A DNA stretch of 6,569 bases, taken from positions 1-6,569 of the forward strand of contig DOUV01000705.1 of assembly GCA_003520455.1 (NCBI GenBank), written 5' to 3'. Positions 1 through 4,921 of this stretch are shown piece by piece (the first letter of the stretch is position 1; every line of letters begins with the position of its first letter). The notes under the pieces are model-generated. The model ran no database searches, was not told where the DNA came from, and worked only from the letters and a program-made list of their open reading frames with translations. A program made the position numbers and the translations under genes. The DNA comes from Chloroflexota bacterium (GTDB taxonomy: Bacteria; Chloroflexota; Anaerolineae; Ardenticatenales; Ardenticatenaceae).

Positions 1-422
1 AGGAACGCGACGGCGCCGCCGTCGACCTCCACGGCCGCCGCGTGGAGGTTATGGCAGCCGCGCCGGTGGAGGATAAAGGCTGTGACGAGGCCGAGAAAGA
101 AGAAGCGGATCACCTCTTCGTCGAGGCCGGGCCGGGGAAGCGAGGAGACTTCAGAAAGAGCCGGGTCAATGAAGTACGCCGCCCGGCCGTGGTACCGGAA
201 GAGCGTAGAGCCCTGGCGCTCGTAGACGCTCAGCAAGGCCCGTCCCGCAGCCTCGTATCTCCACAAGAGAACCCCGGGCTCGTCTTCCTCCGGCAAGCTG
301 TGAGAATCCTCCGCCTGTACCCGCAGGAGCAGGTCCGGGGCGTTTCCGGCCGCAGCGGGCGCCTCAAGGAGGTATGGGAACGGGAGGCTTGAGGCGAGTT
401 TTAACCCATAGACGGAGTACAT
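1..422 (-). CDS. HPr-kinase-like protein of lasso-peptide cluster, N-terminal part (truncated by window edge)
   Basis: Translating the minus strand from ATG 422-420 gives 140 uninterrupted codons to the window edge. The start is supported by a GAGGAG ribosome binding site at 433-428 with 5 nt spacing. The protein begins MYSVYGLKLASSLPF and ends in the window with LHAAAVEVDGGAVAFL (about residues 126-141). That last motif is the usual lead-in to the Walker A loop in HprK-related kinases (LHASAV..., then G-x-SGxGKS), so the catalytic domain should continue beyond position 1. In Firmicute and proteobacterial lasso clusters such kinases (PadeK and ThcoK type) phosphorylate a C-terminal Ser of the precursor using ATP. 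It lies 331 nt downstream of the cyclase on the same strand, so it probably belongs to the cluster. The P-loop itself is not in the window, so activity cannot be judged. It could instead be a non-phosphorylating HprK-fold protein. Confidence 0.8.
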   Translation of the reverse strand, partial: MYSVYGLKLASSLPFPYLLEAPAAAGNAPDLLLRVQAEDSHSLPEEDEPGVLLWRYEAAGRALLSVYERQGSTLFRYHGRAAYFIDPALSEVSSLPRPGLDEEVIRFFFLGLVTAFILHRRGCHNLHAAAVEVDGGAVAF

Positions 423-511
423 TTCTTCTCCTCAGAGGGCACGAGGAATGAAGCGCGCGACTCGGTGTGGCTGACCTGGCCTCGGAATCACGTCCGGCGC
501 GAAAAGCCCAG

Positions 512-527
512 GTGCGCTCGAGCGCAC
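512..527. promoter_or_regulatory. Perfect 16-bp palindrome upstream of kinase-like gene
   Basis: GTGCGCTCGAGCGCAC is its own exact reverse complement. It sits 90 nt before the ATG of the kinase-like gene. On the minus strand CTGGGCTTTT follows, so a weak terminator for the cyclase transcript is one reading. A dimeric repressor operator is the other. Function is not established. Confidence 0.35.
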
Positions 528-595
528 TCATTCACAGAGCGTGCGCGCTGAGTGGGGGAACAGGCGTGCCCCGCAGCTGAGGACGCCATCCCTGA

Positions 596-642
596 GAGCG
601 CCGGCATCCTGCCGGCCTGGGGCCGGCGAGACGCCGGCGCTC
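596..642. repeat. REP-like imperfect palindrome
   Basis: Two 21-nt arms (596-616 and 622-642) are inverted copies that match at 18 of 21 positions, around a 5-nt loop (CTGGG). Each arm has the form GAGCGCCGGC..GCCGGC. The size, GC content and intergenic placement resemble extragenic palindromic (REP-type) elements. It could also fold in the mRNA between cyclase and kinase-like gene and trim or stabilise the transcript. A search for further copies in the genome would decide. Confidence 0.5.
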
Positions 643-706
643 CCAGCGACGCCACAGAATCCCCACCGCCGAACTCCCGTCCTTGACGGAACTACCCCAA
701 TCTGGT

Positions 707-722
707 GTCGGCTTCAGCCGAC
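707..722. repeat. Short perfect hairpin after the cyclase gene
   Basis: GTCGGC, loop TTCA, GCCGAC forms a perfect 6-bp stem 31 nt beyond the cyclase stop codon. The minus strand continues with ACCAGATTGGGG, which has no T-run, so this is not a classical intrinsic terminator. It may be part of a dispersed intergenic repeat together with the degenerate hairpin at about 737-749. Confidence 0.35.
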
Positions 723-753
723 TTTAGCTTTGAGCCCGGAATTTCAATCCCCC

Positions 754-2646
754 TCACCCGCGGGCCGAAACCACCGCACGCCCCTGTTCTGAGAGGGTAC
801 GGTTGCCGAAGAGGCGCTGCAGCCACAGTTCCAGACGATAGGTCCGTGCGAGAGCATACTTCAAGCCGTGATCGCCGTCCAGATACCGCCTGAAGGCTCG
901 TTGCAGGGCAGGAAGATCAACATATCCCAGTGCCGCTGAGGACGGGTCGGCAAAACCGGCCGCCCACTGGGCGCGCTCGCGGACTTCATTCGGTCGCAGG
1001 GCGGGACTCCCGTTTCTGCCGGGCTCCTCGCAAACCGTCTCGGAGAGGACCGGCCCCAGCGCCCGGTGCAGCAGTGCTTTGGGACGTCCCTGTTGGATCT
1101 TCTGGGGCGCGGGAACGGCCAGGAGGAACTCGAACAGGCGGCGATCGAAAAAAGGATGGCGAAGCTCAAGGCCGTGCCTGAGCCCTTCGCTCTGGAGCCA
1201 GAGCATCCGGTTCGAGTGGTGGGCGAGGCTAATGGCCTCAGCCTCGGCTTGTTGAGACGGCCTCCGGCGACCGCGCGCCGGGCGGTGCGCGCGCAAGCGC
1301 GCCTTGAGGTCAATCTGGGTGGCGAACTCAGGAGCAATCCATTCTGGAAGCCGGTATTCCAGACCACTGGCCGGTTGCCTGAAAATGAGAGGCCTGGCCA
1401 GGTAGTTGAAGATGAGCCACCAGCGAAACCGGAATGAATAGCAGGAGAGCTCCTCGCGCAGCGCCGACCAGCGGCGAGCCATCAGCAGGTCGAGGAGATA
1501 GTAATAGCTACCGGCTAACACGAGATCGCCACCGTACCCTGTCAAGAGAACCCGGATGCCGTGCTCGCGGGCACAATCCATCAGCTGTTGGACCATCCCA
1601 ACGTACATGCCCTCGAGCGGTTCGTCCCACGCGCCGGGCGTCACGTCGTCGACTGCGAAGGTCCAGGTTGAATCTCCCGGAACGTAATGGGCGACAAACT
1701 GGTAACGTTTGCTCACCAGTTCGGCATTGCGACGCTCCGCACTGGAGCCAAGATGATCGAGGGTCGCCGTAAACGTCGTAAAGGCGTCTCGAAGGCATCG
1801 CTTTTCCTGATCGAGTTCCCCGATCGTGCAGGCCACCGCCCGGGAGTCGAGCCCACCGCTCAAGAGCAGGCCGGTCTGGTGGTTGGCCCGGAGACGGCTC
1901 TCGACGGCCTGCTGCAGCAGGCTGTGGAAATGATCGGCGTACTCGCTCTCCCGGGGGTAGGAGATGGTGCGATCCCAATCCGGAGCCCAGTAGCACCTCT
2001 TTCGCACTCCTTGAGAGCCGACTTCGAGGAGATGGCCTGGGGGAAGGCGCGATATTCCCCGGAAGAAGGTCTCGTCAGGATTGTCGAGATTGCCGGCGAG
2101 AAAGTCGCCCACCATCCCTTCATTGATCTCTCGGGGAAGATGGGGGGACTGGCGAAGCTGGTCGATTCGCGAGGCGATGAGACACGTCGCCCCGACGACG
2201 GCGTAGTGAAGCGGCCGAACGCCAAGGGGATCCCTCGCCGCCAGCAGTCGTTGTGCTCGCCAGTCCCAAAGCACAAACGCAAAATCCCCTACCAATCGTT
2301 CGAGGCAGGCCGGTCCCCACAGTCGGTACGCGTCGAGGAGCAGGCGCGCATCGGACGGTCCGGTGTCCGTTTCCACACCCGCCAGCCGGCTGAGCAGGTC
2401 CTCGCGATTGTCGAGGCGGCCGTCCCATACGAGGACGAGGCCGTGTTCCCCATCGACCAGAGGGTGGGCCTCCGTTGGGCGTGGCTCTACCATCTCAAGT
2501 CGGCAAGAGCCCATACCAAACGCCCCGCGAACCCAGATACCCGCGCTCTCGGGTCCATAGGGACGCGCCGCTTCGACCATGCGTGCCAGCAGCGGACGAT
2601 CGACCGGGCGCCCGTCCATATTGAGAATGGCAGCGAGAGCACTCAT
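754..2646 (-). CDS. Lasso peptide macrolactam cyclase (asparagine synthetase-like, C protein)
   Basis: 630 residues, the usual size for lasso C proteins. It activates a core Asp/Glu side chain as an acyl-AMP and joins it to the N-terminal amine released by B2. An N-terminal amidotransferase-like domain covers about residues 1-210, and a synthetase domain follows. The ATP pyrophosphatase loop SGGLDS is at 263-268, LTGYGGD at 368-374, and the conserved ELRHPFFDRRLFEF stretch at about 494-507. Residue 2 is Ser where glutamine-dependent asparagine synthetases have the nucleophilic Cys (MCGI), so glutaminase activity is not expected, as in other lasso cyclases. The start at ATG 2646 is chosen because it overlaps the B2 stop as ATGA and fits the family N-terminus; the same frame stays open upstream, but that stretch is antisense-free overlap with B2 and shows no domain. 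No strong ribosome binding site is seen, so translation is probably coupled to B2. Confidence 0.93.
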   Translation of the reverse strand: MSALAAILNMDGRPVDRPLLARMVEAARPYGPESAGIWVRGAFGMGSCRLEMVEPRPTEAHPLVDGEHGLVLVWDGRLDNREDLLSRLAGVETDTGPSDARLLLDAYRLWGPACLERLVGDFAFVLWDWRAQRLLAARDPLGVRPLHYAVVGATCLIASRIDQLRQSPHLPREINEGMVGDFLAGNLDNPDETFFRGISRLPPGHLLEVGSQGVRKRCYWAPDWDRTISYPRESEYADHFHSLLQQAVESRLRANHQTGLLLSGGLDSRAVACTIGELDQEKRCLRDAFTTFTATLDHLGSSAERRNAELVSKRYQFVAHYVPGDSTWTFAVDDVTPGAWDEPLEGMYVGMVQQLMDCAREHGIRVLLTGYGGDLVLAGSYYYLLDLLMARRWSALREELSCYSFRFRWWLIFNYLARPLIFRQPASGLEYRLPEWIAPEFATQIDLKARLRAHRPARGRRRPSQQAEAEAISLAHHSNRMLWLQSEGLRHGLELRHPFFDRRLFEFLLAVPAPQKIQQGRPKALLHRALGPVLSETVCEEPGRNGSPALRPNEVRERAQWAAGFADPSSAALGYVDLPALQRAFRRYLDGDHGLKYALARTYRLELWLQRLFGNRTLSEQGRAVVSARG

Positions 2647-3059
2647 GGAAAGGGGACGGTGTCGCTCGTGGCCTGGAGCGGTTGATACTGGCTGGTGTGG
2701 TCCGGTGAGCCATGAAGAACGAGGCCCCGGTGTTCCAACCAGGCGTGCGCGTCGAGGCGCGCCCCACGCAGTCTGACCCCAATCCGAAGTCTGCTCGCGA
2801 TCCCCCGGCGGCCGAGGAGTTGCTGGAGCACGAGCGCCCGTTGCAGGCAACTGAGCCGTATGGGAATCGTGCACTCGGCGAGGTGGAGTGCGCGTCGAGC
2901 GGCCTCGATGATTCTCTCTTCCTCGGCGGCGGAATAGCGGCGAGTTGGGCGCTCGGGATGGGGCGCAGCGTGAAAGACGCTGCGCCCCCCGCTGGCACGC
3001 AGCCGCAGAGTGACCAGGATGATCAGGACGTAGGCCTCAACGTAGAGACCGAGGCGCAT
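2643..3059 (-). CDS. Lasso peptide leader peptidase (transglutaminase-like, B2 protein)
   Basis: 138 residues, normal for a stand-alone B2 protein. It is the cysteine protease that removes the leader of the precursor after B1 delivers it. The N-terminus has a hydrophobic stretch (about residues 6-20). The catalytic domain shows the Cys in LSCLQRAL (Cys71) and the His in DAHAWLEH (His105), with GRRGIASRLRIGV between them and a Y-x-PL ending near 125-128. The third catalytic residue is uncertain: the position 12 residues after the His (as in McjB) is Gly117, and the nearest acidic residue is Asp120. The ATG is 8 nt after the precursor stop. A purine-rich GGAAGGAG lies about 19 nt upstream, which is too far to be ideal, so coupling to precursor translation is likely. 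The stop overlaps the cyclase start. Confidence 0.9.
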   Translation of the reverse strand: MRLGLYVEAYVLIILVTLRLRASGGRSVFHAAPHPERPTRRYSAAEEERIIEAARRALHLAECTIPIRLSCLQRALVLQQLLGRRGIASRLRIGVRLRGARLDAHAWLEHRGLVLHGSPDHTSQYQPLQATSDTVPFP

Positions 3060-3067
3060 AGGCAGAA

Positions 3068-3217
3068 CTACCGGCGTTCTCCTTCCCGCATCGTGCTATC
3101 GGTGAGATCGGGCAACTCTGTTGTCGAATGGGTGATCTCTGATAGTTTTCCGTGCCGCACCAACTGGGGTGGCTCATAGACCGGCTGCTCGCTCTTCTTG
3201 GTCTGCTGCTCTGACAT
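3068..3217 (-). CDS. Lasso peptide precursor (A protein)
   Basis: 49 residues starting at ATG 3217, supported by a near-perfect AAGGAGGT ribosome binding site. The leader carries the lasso recognition pattern Y-x-x-P-x-L-x-x-x-G-x5-T: Tyr14, Pro17, Leu19, Gly23, Thr29. With Thr at -2 and His30 at -1, cleavage after residue 30 releases STTELPDLTDSTMREGERR (19 residues). Asp37 is then core position 7 and the only acidic residue at positions 7-9, giving a 7-residue ring like the xanthomonins; rings of 7, 8 or 9 are known. The core has no aromatic residue and ends in Arg-Arg. If cleavage were two residues later, Asp40 would give a ring of 8. The gene lies between B1 and B2, where a precursor belongs. 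An in-frame upstream extension to 3265 runs through the B1-A hairpin and is not preferred. Confidence 0.88.
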   Translation of the reverse strand: MSEQQTKKSEQPVYEPPQLVRHGKLSEITHSTTELPDLTDSTMREGERR

Positions 3218-3221
3218 TGCT

Positions 3222-3229
3222 ACCTCCTT
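3222..3229 (-). promoter_or_regulatory. Strong ribosome binding site of the precursor gene
   Basis: The minus strand reads AAGGAGGT and then AGCA before the ATG at 3217. It is the best Shine-Dalgarno match in the operon; B2 and the cyclase have poor or no sites. This suggests the substrate peptide is made in excess over its enzymes. It also fixes the precursor start. Confidence 0.8.
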
Positions 3230-3248
3230 ACTCAAGTGTGTTTTGCCA

Positions 3249-3282
3249 GGGTCACGCGCACGCAACCGCGCGTGCGTGACCC
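3249..3282. promoter_or_regulatory. Stable hairpin between B1 and the precursor gene
   Basis: GGGTCAC (3249-3255) pairs with GTGACCC (3276-3282), and GCACGC (3258-3263) pairs with GCGTGC (3270-3275). The result is a 13-bp stem with a 2-nt bulge and a 6-nt loop. It lies 20 nt upstream of the precursor ribosome binding site in a 76-nt gap. No T-run follows on the minus strand, so it is not a classical terminator. A 5' stabiliser for a processed precursor mRNA, or a partial block to transcription, are the options. Confidence 0.5.
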
Positions 3283-3293
3283 CATCAAATCAA

Positions 3294-3572
3294 TCAGTCT
3301 TGACGGTGGATCAGACCAACGTCCTGGAGTTCTTGAAGGAACGGGATGAGATCGGCCATCAGCTCCTCTTCTGCGAGTTGATACGCCGACGACAGCCCCT
3401 CGCAGATGTCACCGATCGTAGTCCTGGAGCTCAGGAGATGCCATACCCGCGTCCCAGTCTGGTTGAGGCTGTAATAGTTCGCAGAGCGCGTGTCGAGCAG
3501 GACGAGCTCGCCTTCCAACTCGCGGAAGAGGACATCGGTTGCCACAGTATAAGTTGCTGTCGGAGGAATCAC
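3294..3572 (-). CDS. Lasso peptide leader-recognition protein (PqqD-like RRE, B1 protein)
   Basis: 92 residues from GTG 3572. It is a stand-alone RiPP recognition element that binds the precursor leader and delivers it to B2. The PqqD fold is recognisable: VLFRELEGELVLLDTRSANYY (residues 14-34), then SLNQTGTRVWHLL (35-47), the TTIGDICEGL helix (51-60) and the C-terminal DLIPFLQELQDVGLI helix (74-88). The GTG start is chosen because AAAGG lies 7 nt upstream and the length fits the family. The frame is open further upstream to a TTG at 3671, but that stretch reads through a terminator-like hairpin and is rich in Arg, Ser and Lys without homology, so it is unlikely to be coding. It is the first gene of the operon, 76 nt ahead of the precursor. 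Confidence 0.88.
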   Translation of the reverse strand: MIPPTATYTVATDVLFRELEGELVLLDTRSANYYSLNQTGTRVWHLLSSRTTIGDICEGLSSAYQLAEEELMADLIPFLQELQDVGLIHRQD

Positions 3573-3600
3573 GGGCGCACCTTTCTCGGGTCTCTTCTTC

Positions 3601-3663
3601 AAAAACCGGACCGAGGGTGTTTGCGTGCGGCTCTGCCGCACGCAAGACCCCCGGTCCCCTTTT
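3601..3663. terminator. Bidirectional terminator-like hairpin just upstream of B1
   Basis: TTGCGTGCGGC (3621-3631) pairs perfectly with GCCGCACGCAA (3635-3645) across a 3-nt loop. Further pairs GGACCG (3608-3613) with CGGTCC (3652-3657) and GGGT with ACCC extend the stem to about 21 bp. A-rich AAAAA (3601-3605) and TTTT (3660-3663) flank it, so both strands end in a T-run. On the minus strand the T-run ends 28 nt before the B1 GTG. It either insulates the operon from the upstream region or acts as an attenuator in its leader. Confidence 0.7.
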
Positions 3664-3786
3664 GAAGGCAACTTTCATGGTGCCAGGAAAACCGGCCGGT
3701 GATGGTCTATCGCTCACCGCGGATAAGGCGGTGACCTGGTGGACGCGATCAACGCGAAATGCGACGAGCAGGCCCATCGCGCCGAG

Positions 3787-3912
3787 TCACCGAAAGCCCG
3801 ATCGTTTTCCAGATCCGATCGTCTCGGCGCGTATTCTCGGACCCAGCCCCGCGTCGAAGAGATCCTCGATCACAGGCAGACCAAAGCGCACGAAGAAGTC
3901 CGCTTTTCGCAT
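3787..3912 (-). CDS. Possible 41-residue small protein or gene remnant
   Basis: From ATG 3912 the minus strand encodes a short protein containing RKADFFVRFGLPVIEDLFDA, which looks more protein-like than the surrounding Arg/Ser-rich frames. The same frame continues upstream to GTG codons at 3939 and 3960 and to a stop before that, adding a sensible-looking GAGDVARGEANGA stretch. The ribosome binding site is poor (GGAG only 2 nt before the ATG). It has no lasso leader pattern. I do not recognise it; a decayed fragment of a larger gene is as likely as a real small gene. Confidence 0.2.
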   Translation of the reverse strand: MRKADFFVRFGLPVIEDLFDAGLGPRIRAETIGSGKRSGFR

Positions 3913-4188
3913 TGCTCCGTTGGCTTCGCCGCGTGCCACATCTCCCGCGCCCCGGCTCACAGGGGCGGAACACGAGGGGCGTTACGCGCAATACCCCCAC
4001 GTTCACCATCGTCAACTATGTTTAGCGATTTCAGGGAGTTGGTATTGTCAGTGTGTCGTGTGTGCGACCTGAAACCTCGGTTGAGAGTCTAGTCGGCGAG
4101 AAGAGACGGCGGAGTACGTCGATAGCTCGCAAATGCCGATCCCTTGCACTCCGGCCAAGAGATGGTGTTGAGGGCTCTAAGGATGCCA

Positions 4189-4217
4189 ATTGTACTGTAT
4201 ATCTCCCGCTGTGTCTA
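4189..4217 (-). promoter_or_regulatory. Sigma70-like promoter candidate directed at the lasso operon
   Basis: On the minus strand TAGACA (4217-4212) and TACAAT (4194-4189) are separated by exactly 17 nt, each one base away from the consensus box. Transcription would run toward B1, with a start near 4182 and a leader of about 610 nt. The leader would pass through the terminator-like hairpin at 3601-3663. A hairpin at 4217-4234 abuts the -35 box. No gene follows directly, so it could instead make a non-coding RNA. Confidence 0.4.
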
Positions 4218-4280
4218 GCCCCCAATCAGGGGCTCAGGGCGTCTGAACAGTCGTGGGGGCAGCAGTAGCAAAGCAGTCCG

Positions 4281-4820
4281 ATCGAATCGCGTCTGACTGA
4301 AGGCGACGCCGCAGGCAAAACCCGCCCCGGCGACGAGGGGATGACTCCGGCGCCCGGCATCGCCGGGACATCGTCCCTCCATTGTCGGGTCCATTGTCAG
4401 GGCGGGTTTTGCGGCGCCACGTCGCCGGCCAGAACGGCGCGCCCGTGGCGGCGCACCACGAATGAGAGCCACTCGAAACCCGCCCGAGGGCGATGCCATC
4501 GACAACGTCATTGTCAGTGCCCCTCCATTGTCGGGGCGGGTTTTGCCTGTGTCGTCGCCGACCAGAACGGCGCGATCGTGGCGGCGCGCCACGAATGAGA
4601 GCCACTCGAAACCCGCCCGAGGGCAATGAGATCTGCAATGTCGTTGTCAGTGGAGAAACAGTGACAGGGCGGGTTTCGGACGATCCGTCCTGGCGCCGCC
4701 TGATTCCCGCCCGGATCGCGCCTGCAGGGCGTCGCCCCAGGCAAAACCCGCCCCGACGAGGAAGGGGTCGGATCGCGGCTGCGGGGCGACGGCACAGGCA
4801 AAACCCGCCCCGACGAGGAC
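4281..4820. repeat. Mosaic of related intergenic repeats around the motif AAACCCGCCC
   Basis: Eight exact copies of AAACCCGCCC occur: forward at 4318, 4476, 4609, 4744 and 4801, and inverted at 4400, 4534 and 4667. The first seven alternate in orientation. Two larger units are built on it. One is an imperfect tandem duplication of about 133 bp (about 4391-4524 and 4525-4657), sharing a block with CACGAATGAGAGCCACTCGA. The other is a unit of about 52 bp at 4711-4762 and 4768-4819 (57-bp period), with a more diverged third copy at about 4284-4337. Neighbouring inverted copies can pair into hairpins, for example CGGGGCG (4782-4788) with CGCCCCG (4806-4812). Open frames here just read the repeats and are not genes. 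Confidence 0.8.
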
Positions 4821-4921
4821 AACGACGAGGAGCGTTTCTGGTGCGAGAGCGGTGGCGATTTCGAGCAGCTGGAAGGGTGGGGCGGCGACCACGCGCAGGC
4901 GACTTTCGAGGGAGTTGCGCC

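Larger units (their letters stand above)
423..753. other. Spacer between cyclase and kinase-like gene
   Basis: No convincing gene is present on either strand; the short open frames here have no recognisable motif. The stretch holds three palindromic elements (512-527, 596-642, 707-722), listed separately. A degenerate hairpin at about 737-749 (GGAATTTCAATCC) lies close to the cyclase stop. None is followed on the minus strand by a clean T-run, so read-through from the cyclase into the kinase-like gene is possible. No clear promoter was seen before the kinase-like gene, only its ribosome binding site. Confidence 0.6.
3664..4280. other. Region without a convincing gene upstream of the lasso operon
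   Basis: Open frames on both strands here are Arg- and Ser-rich and lack recognisable domains. The part around 3990-4220 is less GC-rich than its surroundings, as expected of a regulatory region. Visible structure includes a perfect 7-bp hairpin (TCACCGC 3714-3720 with GCGGTGA 3728-3734) and a 6-bp hairpin at 4217-4234 (AGCCCC with GGGGCT). A promoter candidate and a doubtful small frame are listed separately. Confidence 0.5.

Noticed and set aside
42..392. A 116-residue open frame on the plus strand
   Set aside because: It is antisense to the kinase-like gene, whose start, ribosome binding site and LHAAAV motif are convincing.
1687..2685. A 332-residue open frame on the plus strand
   Set aside because: It lies antisense to the cyclase gene, which has clear family motifs. 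The plus-strand translation shows no domain and arises from codon bias in GC-rich DNA.
2647..2874. N-terminal extension of the cyclase upstream of 2646
   Set aside because: The extra 76 codons overlap B2 entirely, are low-complexity, and add nothing to the family domain; the ATGA overlap start fits better.
3218..3265. N-terminal extension of the precursor to 3265
   Set aside because: It crosses the B1-A hairpin and bypasses the strong ribosome binding site at 3222-3229.
3573..3671. N-terminal extension of B1 to TTG 3671
   Set aside because: It reads through the terminator-like hairpin, has no ribosome binding site, and would make B1 longer than its family; the GTG at 3572 has AAAGG at good spacing.
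4281..4820. CRISPR array
   Set aside because: Repeat copies are diverged, occur in both orientations, and have irregular spacing; no constant repeat-spacer pattern exists and no cas gene is seen.
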